64,000 nt of DNA from an uncultured Bacteroidota bacterium (lineage in GTDB: Bacteria; Bacteroidota; Bacteroidia; Flavobacteriales; Flavobacteriaceae), in the NCBI GenBank assembly GCA_902609035.1, contig CACLQG010000005.1, positions 4,667 through 68,666 on the forward strand. The letters run 5' to 3'. The translations under genes and the position numbers were made by a program. Below, in pieces: positions 1-9,122 of the stretch; the first letter of the stretch is position 1, and every line of letters begins with the position of its first letter. The notes under the pieces were generated by a model. It ran no database searches, was not told the origin of the DNA, and saw nothing but the letters and a program-made list of their open reading frames with translations.

Positions 1-383
1 TGGCCAAAGAAATAAAAGTCCGATATTCGGATGGAGAGTTAGATGATTTTAGAAAATTAATTGATGACAAAATTAAAAAGGCCCAAGCAGATTTGGAACT
101 GCTCAGGAGTGCCTATATGAATGATGGCAATAATGGAACAGACGATACTTCCCCGACTTTCAAGGCCTTTGAGGAAGGTTCTGAAACTATGTCCAAGGAA
201 GCGAACACTCAATTGGCCATTCGTCAAGAAAAGTTTATACGCGATCTCAAAAACGCAATGATTCGCATAGAGAATAAAACCTACGGAATATGTCGTATGA
301 CGGGAAAATTGATCAATAAAAAAAGACTATTATTGGTCCCCCATGCTACTTTGAGTATCGAGGCTAAAAACATGCAAAAATAA
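1..383 (+). CDS. TraR/DksA-family regulator with reduced zinc finger (start codon cut by window edge)
   Basis: The window opens at the second base of the presumed ATG (TG then GCC AAA GAA), so almost the whole protein of about 127 residues is present. The N-terminal half is charged and helical, as in the DksA coiled coil. The C-terminal part has the family ending YGICRMTGKLI ... VPHATLSIEAK. Classical DksA uses four cysteines; here only one remains (CRMTG), so zinc binding is probably lost. DksA-type proteins bind the RNA polymerase secondary channel and act with ppGpp; that role is inferred from family. The stop lies 3 bp before lspA, so the two are likely cotranscribed. Confidence 0.85.
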   Translation, partial: AKEIKVRYSDGELDDFRKLIDDKIKKAQADLELLRSAYMNDGNNGTDDTSPTFKAFEEGSETMSKEANTQLAIRQEKFIRDLKNAMIRIENKTYGICRMTGKLINKKRLLLVPHATLSIEAKNMQK

Positions 384-386
384 CCC

Positions 387-1043
387 TTGAAATTTAATGC
401 CTCTAATATCAATCCATCAACAGCCTTAGTGATCATACTATGCTTGCTATTGATGGATCAAACTTCGAAGTTTTTAATCAAACTGAATTACCCACTTTCT
501 CTATACGGCAATAGTGCTATTTTAGATTGGGGATTTTTCAAATTGCTATTTGTTGAAAACAAAGGGATGGCGATGGGAACCAAACTCAATGATGTTCTAC
601 CCTTTTTATCAGATAAAGCCGCAAAACTAGTTTTAACTATCTTCCGTTTATTAGCCATTATAGGAATCGGTTATTGGTTGTGGGATAATATCCGAAAACA
701 GACCTCCAACCTTTTTCGCTGGGCCCTTTGTCTGATCTTTGCTGGAGCTTTGGGAAATATCATCGACTCTGTTTTTTACGGAGTTATTTTTTCCCACAGC
801 TACGGAAATGTAGCCACACTCTTCCCAGATGAGGGAGGCTATGCCCCTATCTTTCAGGGTCATGTGGTTGACATGCTTCAGTTTCCTTTGGTAAGCTGGA
901 ACTGGCCGCAATGGATGCCTTGGGTCGGTGGAGAATCCTATACTTTCTTTCAATATGTTTTTAACGTTGCCGATTCAGCCATCAGCATTGGAGTAGGGAT
1001 TTTGATCTTTTTTAATAAAAAGATTTTTGGACAGACTAAATAG
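387..1043 (+). CDS. lspA: Lipoprotein signal peptidase (signal peptidase II)
   Basis: Inner-membrane aspartyl protease that removes the signal peptide from diacylglyceryl-modified prolipoproteins. Family blocks are present in order: DQTSK (residues 24-28), VENKGMAMG (56-64), GHVVD with catalytic Asp162, and FNVAD with catalytic Asp196. Four hydrophobic segments are visible. At 218 residues it is longer than the roughly 165 of E. coli because of an insertion around residues 135-185; my impression is that Bacteroidota homologues are often longer. The start is TTG, 3 bp after the upstream stop; the first in-frame ATG would remove the first membrane segment, so TTG is preferred. Several lipoproteins in this window would be substrates. 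Confidence 0.95.
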   Translation: MKFNASNINPSTALVIILCLLLMDQTSKFLIKLNYPLSLYGNSAILDWGFFKLLFVENKGMAMGTKLNDVLPFLSDKAAKLVLTIFRLLAIIGIGYWLWDNIRKQTSNLFRWALCLIFAGALGNIIDSVFYGVIFSHSYGNVATLFPDEGGYAPIFQGHVVDMLQFPLVSWNWPQWMPWVGGESYTFFQYVFNVADSAISIGVGILIFFNKKIFGQTK

Positions 1044-1055
1044 TGAAATTGTCCT

Positions 1056-1619
1056 TCAAAAAGTATAAACCTTTTTTGGGGTAATCCCATAGTCCAAAGA
1101 CATATCGTATTCATCTGTATCTTCAATTTTAGAGACGGGATCAAAAAAAGAAAGGCCAATCTTCAATACATTTTTGGAACATTGCGCCAAAAAACGGTCG
1201 TAATAGCCCCTACCTGATCCTACGCGGTGACCTTCGCAGTCAAAGGCCAAAAGGGGAACAAAAACCACCTGAATTAGTTGAGGAGTAATGGGAATACCAG
1301 AGAGTGGCTCAGGGATTCCCCAGCGGTTAGGTTTTAATAGGGTATGATCAGTGAGTAAATAATGTTCCAAAAGAAAATCATCAGCGATCTTTGGGATAAT
1401 AGGTTGTTTGTCCTTTCCCAGTAATATAGAAAGTAGATAGGAAGTATCCACTTCCTTATTTTTTTCGGCAGTCATAAACAAATGATATAGAGAGTACTGC
1501 CATAAGTCCAAAGTCAAGCAAAGGTTGGAAATTTCTATACTCCATTCCTCAATTTCCGATTTCTTTAAGTTCTCTCTGCGCTCACTGTATTCCTTTCTTA
1601 AAGACAATTTGGTATTCAA
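1056..1619 (-). CDS. 5-formyltetrahydrofolate cyclo-ligase
   Basis: ATP-dependent cytosolic enzyme converting 5-formyl-THF to 5,10-methenyl-THF in one-carbon metabolism. The family signature is near the C-terminus: VPLLAFDCEGHRVGSGRGYYDRF, cited here only in part as GHRVGSGRGYYDR (about residues 130-143), which holds the phosphate-binding glycine/arginine loop. The N-terminal KLSLRKEYSERR motif is the usual cyclo-ligase start. Length (187) is normal. It converges with lspA, with only 12 bp between the stops, and no clear GC-rich terminator is visible between them. The E. coli homologue is ygfA. Confidence 0.93.
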   Translation of the reverse strand: MNTKLSLRKEYSERRENLKKSEIEEWSIEISNLCLTLDLWQYSLYHLFMTAEKNKEVDTSYLLSILLGKDKQPIIPKIADDFLLEHYLLTDHTLLKPNRWGIPEPLSGIPITPQLIQVVFVPLLAFDCEGHRVGSGRGYYDRFLAQCSKNVLKIGLSFFDPVSKIEDTDEYDMSLDYGITPKKVYTF

Positions 1620-1703
1620 GTAATTTTGATTTTAAATATAAAATTAAGCATATTTAACCATCATTCAGGTTTAGGAACTTTTTTCTAGTGCCTGGAGAAA
1701 ACG

Positions 1704-1711
1704 TAACTTTG
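1704..1711 (+). promoter_or_regulatory. Candidate -7 element (TAACTTTG) of the uvrC promoter
   Basis: TAACTTTG matches the Bacteroidota -7 consensus TAnnTTTG exactly. It ends only 4 bases before the uvrC ATG, so transcription would begin at or near the start codon and the mRNA may be almost leaderless. No good TTTG -33 box is seen 19-21 nt upstream. Confidence 0.4.
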
Positions 1712-1715
1712 TAAT

Positions 1716-3509
1716 ATGAAACTACCGACCATCTCTATTCAGTTCAAAACACTACCCACCGATCCGGGAGTGTATCAATATTTTGATAAAAACGATATGG
1801 TAATTTATATAGGTAAGGCCAAGAACCTCAAACGAAGGGTAACTTCTTATTTTACTAAAGTTCACGACAACGCCAAAACCCGAATACTAGTAAAAAAAAT
1901 ACACCGAATGGAATATATCGTTGTCCCTTCAGAAGTTGACGCATTATTACTAGAAAATAATCTCATAAAAAAATACCGTCCACGCTACAACATCCTTTTA
2001 AAAGATGACAAAACCTATCCTTGGATTTGCATCAAGAAAGAACCTTTCCCAAGAGTATTTAGCACCCGAAGGGTAATCCGAGACGGGTCAAGCTATTTTG
2101 GGCCCTACCCCAATGTAAAAACAGTTTATACCTTACTGGAACTTATTCGGGGGCTCTATCCCATTCGCACTTGTAACTATGACCTGTCTGAAGAAAAAGT
2201 TCAAAAACAGTCTTATAAGATCTGTTTGGAATACCATATTGGTAATTGTTTGGCTCCTTGTGAGGCGAGAGTAAGCGAAAAAGATTACGAGGAAAACATT
2301 GCAGGCATACAAAACATCATAAAAGGGAATTTCCGACGATCTTTGGACCAATTGAGAAGCCAAATGGAGGAATATGCCAATGCAATGGAATTTGAAAGGG
2401 CACAGCAGGTCAAGGAAAAACTTGAGTCTTTGGAAAACTACCAAGCCAAATCTACTGTAGTGAGCCCCAAAATCACGAACGTAGATGTTTTTACCATCAT
2501 ATCAGATGAAAGCTATGGTTATGTCAATTTTTTCAAGGTAGCATTTGGCTCAATAATAATGTCACACACAGTGGAAATTAAAAAAAAGCTTGAGGAAAGC
2601 GATGCAGAGATGTTACCGTTGGCAATAGTCGACTTACGTCAGCGATTCAATTCCCAATCAAAAGAAATATATGTCCCTTTTGAAATAGACTTAGGTCCAA
2701 AAATTAAAGTAACAATTCCCATACTAGGCGATAAAAAGAAGCTGGTGGAATTGTCTGAAAGAAATGCCAAGTTTTTCCGTTTGGAGCGTTTTAAACAGAT
2801 GAAAATCGTTGAACCCGAAAGGCATTTAAAGCGTCTAATAAACCAAATGAAAACCGACCTCCGCCTCAATATAGAGCCTGTACACATTGAATGCTTTGAC
2901 AATTCCAATATACAAGGAACGAATCCAACTGCAGCCTGCGTGGTTTTTAGAAATGGTAAGCCCTTCAAGAAGGACTATCGTCATTTTAAAATCAAAACCG
3001 TGGAGGGTCCGGATGATTTTGCCTCTATGGAAGAAGTCGTACATCGTCGCTATAAACGCCTTTTGGATGAGGGGCAATCCCTGCCTCAGCTGATCGTCAT
3101 CGATGGGGGGAAAGGACAGCTTTCTTCAGCAGTAAAAAGTTTGAATCGATTGGGACTCAGAGGTCAAATTGCCATCATAGGCATTGCAAAAAGACTTGAG
3201 GAAATCTACTATCCTGGAGATAGTATTCCCTTGTACCTGGATAAAAAATCGGAGACTTTGAAAATCATTCAACAGTTGCGTAATGAAGCTCACCGATTTG
3301 GATTGGCTCTCCATCGTAAAATTCGCTCAAAGAGCGCGCTTAATTCCCCTTTGGATGGATTAGAGGGGATTGGCCCCAAGACTAAAGAACTATTGCTTAT
3401 GGAATTTAAATCCCTGAAAAGGATCAAGGCCGCTCCACAAGAGGCTATCATTAAATTGTTGGGCAATGTTAAAGGCGTAAAAATTTACCAAAAGTTACAG
3501 CTTCTTTGA
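1716..3509 (+). CDS. uvrC: UvrABC excinuclease subunit C
   Basis: Nuclease subunit of nucleotide excision repair that makes both incisions around UvrB-marked lesions. Domains in order: GIY-YIG nuclease (about 13-95; GVYQYF ... VIYIGKAKNLKRRV), a UVR motif for UvrB binding (about 205-240), the UvrC/RNase H-like nuclease domain (about 360-510; HIECFDNSNIQG, VIDGGKGQL, EAHRFGL), and a C-terminal helix-hairpin-helix region (LEGIGPKTKELLL). Length 597 is normal. The gene stands alone between a divergent cyclo-ligase gene and the DUF3108 gene. The ATG start gives the canonical N-terminus. Confidence 0.97.
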   Translation: MKLPTISIQFKTLPTDPGVYQYFDKNDMVIYIGKAKNLKRRVTSYFTKVHDNAKTRILVKKIHRMEYIVVPSEVDALLLENNLIKKYRPRYNILLKDDKTYPWICIKKEPFPRVFSTRRVIRDGSSYFGPYPNVKTVYTLLELIRGLYPIRTCNYDLSEEKVQKQSYKICLEYHIGNCLAPCEARVSEKDYEENIAGIQNIIKGNFRRSLDQLRSQMEEYANAMEFERAQQVKEKLESLENYQAKSTVVSPKITNVDVFTIISDESYGYVNFFKVAFGSIIMSHTVEIKKKLEESDAEMLPLAIVDLRQRFNSQSKEIYVPFEIDLGPKIKVTIPILGDKKKLVELSERNAKFFRLERFKQMKIVEPERHLKRLINQMKTDLRLNIEPVHIECFDNSNIQGTNPTAACVVFRNGKPFKKDYRHFKIKTVEGPDDFASMEEVVHRRYKRLLDEGQSLPQLIVIDGGKGQLSSAVKSLNRLGLRGQIAIIGIAKRLEEIYYPGDSIPLYLDKKSETLKIIQQLRNEAHRFGLALHRKIRSKSALNSPLDGLEGIGPKTKELLLMEFKSLKRIKAAPQEAIIKLLGNVKGVKIYQKLQLL

Positions 3510-3574
3510 TTTTTTATTAAACTTTTCTTAACAATGAAAAAATGATTTTACAATCATTTAATTAATTTTACCCA

Positions 3575-4390
3575 ATGATCCTATTCGACAAAAAACAGTC
3601 ACTTATCTTTTTTGTATGCATTATAAGTACGTTCAGTTTTGCTCAAACCCCAGCTGAAATTGAATTTCCAGAGGTAGCACTTCCCTTCAAAGCGGGAGAA
3701 TGGTTTAAATTTAGAATCCGTTACGGTATTTTCAATGCAAGTTATGCCACCTTAGGACTAACCAAAGACACAGTAAATGCTAAACCTGTTATACATGCCA
3801 AGGGGTACGGAACAACTACAGGACTGGCTCGCTGGTTTTTTAAAGTAGAAGATCATTACGACACCTATTTTGATGAAAAAAAGGTCATTCCTTATTGGTT
3901 TATTAGAGACATCAACGAGGGAGGATATACTAAAGACCTAGAAATTAATTTTGATCACGATCAAAATTTAGCTCATGTAAATGATAAAAAAAATAAAAAA
4001 AAGGAGTCATTCAAAATTGCTGAAGATGCTCAAGATTTGATTTCAGCCTTTTACTACCTTCGTGCATTCTACCCAAAGGATAAATTGAAAATCAATGAAA
4101 CTTTTAGCATTAATATGTTTTTTGACAAAGAAAACTATGTTTTTAAAATGAAATACACCGGGAAAGAAAACCTATCTACAAAATTCGGCAAAATCAAATG
4201 TATGAAGTTCAGACCCTATGTTCAATCGGGTAGAGTATTTAGAGAACAAGAGAGTGTAACCATTTGGATTACAGACGACGTTAATAAAATTCCTATCAAG
4301 TTACAGGCTGACTTAGCCATTGGTTCCATTAAGGTAGATTTAGATCAGTTCAAAAACCTTAATGCGCCTTTTGATATCCAATATAATTGA
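3575..4390 (+). CDS. Exported DUF3108 family protein
   Basis: A 271-residue protein with a Sec signal peptide (hydrophobic LIFFVCIISTFSF, cleavage near FAQ-TP, about residue 24). The rest is beta-rich and matches DUF3108 of Bacteroidota: an opening FKAGEWFKFRIRYG strand pair, GLARWFFKVEDHYDTYFD, and a closing VTIWITDD.NKIPIKLQ segment that resembles lipid-carrier-like beta barrels. Precise function is unknown. It lies 65 bp after uvrC and 107 bp before the M23 lipoprotein gene, so a cell-envelope role is plausible. A near-consensus -7 element (TAATTTTA, about 3563-3570) precedes the ATG. Confidence 0.85.
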   Translation: MILFDKKQSLIFFVCIISTFSFAQTPAEIEFPEVALPFKAGEWFKFRIRYGIFNASYATLGLTKDTVNAKPVIHAKGYGTTTGLARWFFKVEDHYDTYFDEKKVIPYWFIRDINEGGYTKDLEINFDHDQNLAHVNDKKNKKKESFKIAEDAQDLISAFYYLRAFYPKDKLKINETFSINMFFDKENYVFKMKYTGKENLSTKFGKIKCMKFRPYVQSGRVFREQESVTIWITDDVNKIPIKLQADLAIGSIKVDLDQFKNLNAPFDIQYN

Positions 4391-4497
4391 ACTTCCCTTT
4401 TGTTTATTACTCTTTGAATAACTTTTTGTTAAATCCCTTGTGATTGAGTGCACAAAGCAACAAATTTGTATTAAACAAAAAAACTATTCGTAACCCT

Positions 4498-5793
4498 ATG
4501 AATAAAGTTTTTGTCATACTACATATATTTGGAATAGTTGCTACACTTTCTTCATGTGAGTCAAACAAGCCTATCTATCCAGTTGAAACCGCTAGCCCTA
4601 AAACAGAAATCAAACCAAAAAAATTGAAATATGGTTTTGACTTGGATCAATTCAGAATCGTAAAGAAGAAAATCAGGAGGGGAGACACATTTGGTTCAAT
4701 TCTAGAGGAAAGTGGAATTGACTATCCAGAGGTTTATAAGATTCTTCAAAGCATCAAAAGAAATGTAAATGTCAGACGACTTGTGACAGGTAAAACCTTC
4801 AAACTTCTCTATTCAAAAGACAGTATAGCTCCGCCAAAAGCTTTTATTTATGAGCCCGACGTAGAGAGCTACACCGTGATTCAGTTAAGGGACAGTATTT
4901 ATGGTAAGATGGTGACCAAGCCTGTAAAGATTTTGCAAAAAGAAGGAAATGGAGTGATCGAAAATTCGCTCTATGAGACCATGAAAAATAGTGGGTTAAA
5001 CTATCAATTGACCTATTATTTGGCGGACGTTTATGCTTGGAATATAGATTTTTATCGTCTGCACAAAGGAGACCGATTTAAGGTGATTTATACTGAAAAA
5101 TTTGTAAATGACACTGTTTCCATTGGTATTGAACGTATAAAAGCAGCCCTATTTCAACATGCTGGAAAGGATTTTTATGCCTTCGAATTTAAACCTGATT
5201 CCCTCAAAGGTATCGTTGAATATTTTGATGAAAATGCTAAAAATCTCCGAAGGGCTTTTTTAAAAGCTCCTGTGAAGTTTGGACCTGTAACATCTCACTA
5301 TAACCTTAAACGTAGAATCGCCTATTACGGCAATCGTGTCAAACCCCACCGCGGTACTGACTTTGCTGCCAATGTCGGAACACCCATACTGGCAACTGCC
5401 AATGGAGTAGTCGTCAAATCTTCTTACACCAGAGGAAATGGAAATTATGTAACCATAAAGCACAATAATACTTATAGCACTCAATACCTCCATATGAAAC
5501 GCCGAAAGGTTAAAAAAGGGCAGTTTGTCTCCCAAGGTCAAGTCATCGGATGGGTGGGAATGACAGGTTACACCTCAGGACCCCACGTGTGCTACCGGTT
5601 TTGGAAAAACGGTAGACAGGTAGACCCCTTCCGACAAAAACTACCTGAAGCAAAACCCATTTCAAACCAACTAAAAGTGAACTATTTAAATGCCATTGTA
5701 GATTTGAAAACCCAACTCGATTGCATATCTTTCTTAGCAGAATCATCATACATTAACTCAGCATTAGCCCTCTCAGAAAGTGACATTAAATAA
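4498..5793 (+). CDS. M23-family metallopeptidase lipoprotein (HxC variant)
   Basis: Cell-wall hydrolase of the LytM/M23 type, probably anchored in the envelope as a lipoprotein: from the ATG at 4498 it begins MNKVFVILHIFG and has lipobox LSSC with Cys20. An in-frame TTG at 4444 would place charged sequence before the signal, so 4498 is chosen. The N-terminal half (about 50-250) is OapA/LysM-like. The peptidase domain has HxxxD (His284, Asp288), a YLHM histidine (His332) and GPHVCYRF, where the usual HxH is HxC (His363, Cys365). I recall the HVCYRF form from related bacteria, so it may be a lineage variant, but Cys in the zinc-ligand position is notable. The end overlaps pgi by 14 bp. Confidence 0.9.
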   Translation: MNKVFVILHIFGIVATLSSCESNKPIYPVETASPKTEIKPKKLKYGFDLDQFRIVKKKIRRGDTFGSILEESGIDYPEVYKILQSIKRNVNVRRLVTGKTFKLLYSKDSIAPPKAFIYEPDVESYTVIQLRDSIYGKMVTKPVKILQKEGNGVIENSLYETMKNSGLNYQLTYYLADVYAWNIDFYRLHKGDRFKVIYTEKFVNDTVSIGIERIKAALFQHAGKDFYAFEFKPDSLKGIVEYFDENAKNLRRAFLKAPVKFGPVTSHYNLKRRIAYYGNRVKPHRGTDFAANVGTPILATANGVVVKSSYTRGNGNYVTIKHNNTYSTQYLHMKRRKVKKGQFVSQGQVIGWVGMTGYTSGPHVCYRFWKNGRQVDPFRQKLPEAKPISNQLKVNYLNAIVDLKTQLDCISFLAESSYINSALALSESDIK

Positions 5794-7426
5794 GCAAAAT
5801 CCTTTATCTCTCAAATCTTGGAAATTATTGGAGTCCAACTTCAAAAAAAACATTCAGAAAAAAATTACCGACTACTTCTCCGAAGACCCCAAGCGCGCGG
5901 AAAGCCTTTCCCTTCATTGGGACTCTTTTTATGTGGATTACTCCAAGAACTTGTTGGATTTAGAAACCTTAAGTCTATTGACGAGCATGGCGAGCGAAGC
6001 AGGTCTCAACGATGCCATTGAAGAGTATTTTACCGGAGGAAAGATAAACGAGACAGAGGACAGAGCTGTTCTCCATACTGCACTAAGACAGCTCAATCCC
6101 AAATCCATAATGGTAGACGGAGAGGACATCACTCCAAAAATTCAAGCAGTCAAAAAAAAGATGTATGATTTTTCCAATAAGGTAATTTCAGGCAATTGGA
6201 AAGGTCATACAGGAAAAGAAATTAGCCATGTAGTCAACATTGGAATTGGTGGATCGGATTTGGGACCTGCTATGGTAACCGAAGCACTTGAGTTTTACAG
6301 AAATCACCTACAAATGGTTTTTATCTCAAATGTTGAGGGAGATCATGTGGAAGAAGTAATCCAAAAATTGGATCCAGAGACTACGTTATTTTTGATAGTT
6401 TCAAAAACTTTTACCACCCAAGAAACACTGAGTAATGCCAACACCCTTAGGAAATGGTTTTTAAACCATGCGCCCGAGTCGGCTATCAGCAATCATTTTG
6501 TCGCTGTTTCCACCAATTTGGAAAAGGTAACCGATTTTGGTATAGCCAAAGGGAATATTTTCCCCATGAACGATTGGGTTGGGGGACGTTTTTCACTATG
6601 GAGTACTGTAGGACTATCAATCTGTTTGGCTGTTGGCCCAAAGCATTTTGACGATTTACTTAAAGGGGCAGGAAAAATGGACCAACATTTTCGTACCGCC
6701 GTTTTTAATGAAAATATTCCTGTTATTTTGGCTCTCATTACAGTTTGGTACAATAATTTTTGGGAAGTAGAAACCGAGGCCATTATACCCTACTCTCAAT
6801 ATTTGAGAAATCTCCCCTCCTACCTGCAACAAGCCATTATGGAAAGCAATGGAAAAGGGGTGGACAGAAATGGAAAATCAGTAGATTATCATACAGGGAA
6901 CATCATTTGGGGTGCCTCTGGAACCAATGCACAGCATGCCTTTTTCCAATTGATGCACCAAGGAACCAAGATGATTCCCGCTGACTTTATAGGTTTTGCC
7001 CAGCCATTAAACGAGGGGAATGATCATCAGGATAAATTAATGTCTAATTTTTTCGCTCAAACCCAAGCCTTGATGCGGGGTAAAAATGAGGAGACAGTAA
7101 GAAAAGAACTCTCCAATCAGGGAAAATCTCCAGCACAAATCGAAGCACTATTACCATTTAAAATTTTTGAAGGGAACCGCCCTTCCAACACTTTATTTAT
7201 TGAGCAGCTCACCCCAAGTAACTTAGGATCACTTATCGCCCTTTACGAGCACAGAATTTTTGTTCAGGGTGTAATCTGGAATATCTTTAGTTACGACCAA
7301 TGGGGAGTAGAATTAGGTAAGCAGTTGGCCAATAACATCCTCAAAGATTTCGACAAAGAGAAATTGGATCACCACGATTCTTCAACCCAAGGGCTGATCC
7401 AACACTACAAAAAATTGAGAAACTAA
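5780..7426 (+). CDS. pgi: Glucose-6-phosphate isomerase
   Basis: Cytosolic glycolytic enzyme interconverting glucose-6-phosphate and fructose-6-phosphate. The alignment to the bacterial family is continuous: RAVLHTALR, VVNIGIGGSDLGP, SKTFTTQET, DWVGGRFSLWS, MESNGKGVDRNGK (with the catalytic Glu region), GTNAQHAFFQL, FEGNRPSNT, and the catalytic lysine segment WGVELGKQLA near the C-terminus. Length 548 equals the E. coli enzyme within one residue. The start is GTG inside the end of the M23 gene (14-bp overlap), which suggests translational coupling; it gives an N-terminus of the normal length. Confidence 0.97.
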   Translation: MTLNKQNPLSLKSWKLLESNFKKNIQKKITDYFSEDPKRAESLSLHWDSFYVDYSKNLLDLETLSLLTSMASEAGLNDAIEEYFTGGKINETEDRAVLHTALRQLNPKSIMVDGEDITPKIQAVKKKMYDFSNKVISGNWKGHTGKEISHVVNIGIGGSDLGPAMVTEALEFYRNHLQMVFISNVEGDHVEEVIQKLDPETTLFLIVSKTFTTQETLSNANTLRKWFLNHAPESAISNHFVAVSTNLEKVTDFGIAKGNIFPMNDWVGGRFSLWSTVGLSICLAVGPKHFDDLLKGAGKMDQHFRTAVFNENIPVILALITVWYNNFWEVETEAIIPYSQYLRNLPSYLQQAIMESNGKGVDRNGKSVDYHTGNIIWGASGTNAQHAFFQLMHQGTKMIPADFIGFAQPLNEGNDHQDKLMSNFFAQTQALMRGKNEETVRKELSNQGKSPAQIEALLPFKIFEGNRPSNTLFIEQLTPSNLGSLIALYEHRIFVQGVIWNIFSYDQWGVELGKQLANNILKDFDKEKLDHHDSSTQGLIQHYKKLRN

Positions 7427-7428
7427 TT

Positions 7429-9117
7429 TTAGAATTTAAGGTCTTTGAGTTTCAGTTGGAGGCTCTTCTCTCCCCTAAATTCGTTTTCGTCTACTGTGTA
7501 AAGTATATGAAAAAGATCCATATTTTTGATTTTACTGATGTGATTGGCCATCCCAAAACCAATTCCCGATAAGTTAGATTTTGATTCGTCTCTCACTTCG
7601 AGTTTTAAATGACGTTGATCATCACCAACTGCCTTTGTCCTGCCCCCGTCCAAGCAGTCTTTGGTCAAAAAAACAGGGCACATATTGCCAGGGCCGAAAG
7701 GAGCCATCTGTGCCATGATTCTATGAAATTTTGGGGTGATTTTATCTAATGTGATTTCAAGGTCATAGGAGATGGAAGGGATGCGCTGTTCTGGCAATAT
7801 GGTCTGTTCAACTGCCAATTCAAATGCTCTTTTAAAGGTGAGATAATCCTCGGGGTTAATCGTTAGTCCCGCAGCATAACGGTGGCCTCCAAATTGAACA
7901 ATATGCTCCTTACAAGTCTCCAAAATCTGATAAATATCTACTCCTTTTACCGATCGCGCCGAACCAGTGAAATGATCTCCTGAGGCGGCAAAAACAATGG
8001 TAGGTCGGTAATAGTTCTCGATAAGTCTTGAAGCCACTATCCCTAGCACACCCTTGTGCCAATCGGGCTGAAAAACAACAGATGAGTAGGAATATTCCTC
8101 TTCATTTAGTTTAATTTGATCAAGAGCCTGGGCAGTAATTTTTTGGTCCAGCTCTTTGCGCTCACTATTGAGTAACTCTATAGCTCTTCCTCTGGAGAGG
8201 GCCACCTCTTGATTCTCTGATAAAAGCAGAACAACAGCATGAATGCCATGATTGATTCTTCCCGCACCATTGATCCTTGGAGCAATGACAAATACCAAAT
8301 CGGAGACGTTAATTTTCCTTTTGAGTTTACTGATAAAAAAACGGATGCCCAATCTTGGGTTTTCTTGAATTTGTTGAATACCAAAATGAGTAAGTACCCT
8401 ATTCTCTCTAACTATAGGCACAATATCTGCGGCAATTGCAATAGCGACCAAATCTATAAAAGGGAGAAGGTTCTCCAACGTACCTCCTTGTTCTTGGTTT
8501 AGGGCTTGGATCAGTTTAAAACCTATTCCACATCCACACAGTTCTTTGAATGGATAGGAACATTCGGGTTGTTTGGGGTCTAAAATTGCAACAGCTTCTG
8601 GAAGAACTTCACCTGGTAAATGGTGATCGCAGATGATAAAATCGATCCCCAAAGTTTTGGCATAGGTAACCTTATCGACTGCTTTTATTCCACAATCCAT
8701 GGCAATAATCAATCCAATATTTTCCTCTTTGGCGTGTTCTATTCCTTTAATAGAAATACCATAACCTTCCTCAAAACGGTCAGGGATATAATAAATACAT
8801 TGTGGGTAGATTTTCGCTAAAAATGAGTACACAAGGGCTACAGCTGTAGTTCCGTCGACATCATAATCCCCATAAACCATTATTTTTTCCTCTTTTTGGA
8901 TGGCCTCAATAATCCGGTGAACTGCCTCTCGCATATCCAACATTAGGAATGGGTCATGTAAATCTGAGAGTTCTGGACGAAAAAAAGATTTGGCGGATTC
9001 GTAATCATCTATACCCCGTTGTAAAAGTAAGGATGCGATTTCTTGTGGAACGCCTATTTCTAACTGTAAGTGTTTGATTTTGTCATTATCGGGAAGAGGT
9101 TTAGGGCTCCATTGCAT
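7429..9117 (-). CDS. recJ: Single-stranded-DNA-specific exonuclease RecJ
   Basis: 5'-3' single-strand exonuclease of recombination and mismatch repair. The DHH catalytic core is intact: YGDYDVDGTTAVAL (motif I, about 101-114), MDCGIK, CDHHLPGEVLPEA (motif III), and a DHHA1 domain ending in QFGGHRYAAGLTI. A C-terminal RecJ OB domain follows (about 450-560). Length 562 is typical. It is tail-to-tail with pgi (2 bp between stops) and is followed upstream by rsmI on the same strand with a 5-bp gap, so rsmI-recJ are probably cotranscribed. Confidence 0.97.
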   Translation of the reverse strand: MQWSPKPLPDNDKIKHLQLEIGVPQEIASLLLQRGIDDYESAKSFFRPELSDLHDPFLMLDMREAVHRIIEAIQKEEKIMVYGDYDVDGTTAVALVYSFLAKIYPQCIYYIPDRFEEGYGISIKGIEHAKEENIGLIIAMDCGIKAVDKVTYAKTLGIDFIICDHHLPGEVLPEAVAILDPKQPECSYPFKELCGCGIGFKLIQALNQEQGGTLENLLPFIDLVAIAIAADIVPIVRENRVLTHFGIQQIQENPRLGIRFFISKLKRKINVSDLVFVIAPRINGAGRINHGIHAVVLLLSENQEVALSRGRAIELLNSERKELDQKITAQALDQIKLNEEEYSYSSVVFQPDWHKGVLGIVASRLIENYYRPTIVFAASGDHFTGSARSVKGVDIYQILETCKEHIVQFGGHRYAAGLTINPEDYLTFKRAFELAVEQTILPEQRIPSISYDLEITLDKITPKFHRIMAQMAPFGPGNMCPVFLTKDCLDGGRTKAVGDDQRHLKLEVRDESKSNLSGIGFGMANHISKIKNMDLFHILYTVDENEFRGEKSLQLKLKDLKF

Positions 9118-9122
9118 CTCTA

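Noticed and set aside
950..1159. Minus-strand ORF of 69 codons across the end of lspA
   Set aside because: It overlaps lspA on the opposite strand and the cyclo-ligase end; composition follows the real genes. Treated as a shadow.
6454..6984. Plus-strand ORFs inside pgi (6454-6651 and 6760-6984)
   Set aside because: Other frames of a fully conserved gene; no start signal or family match.
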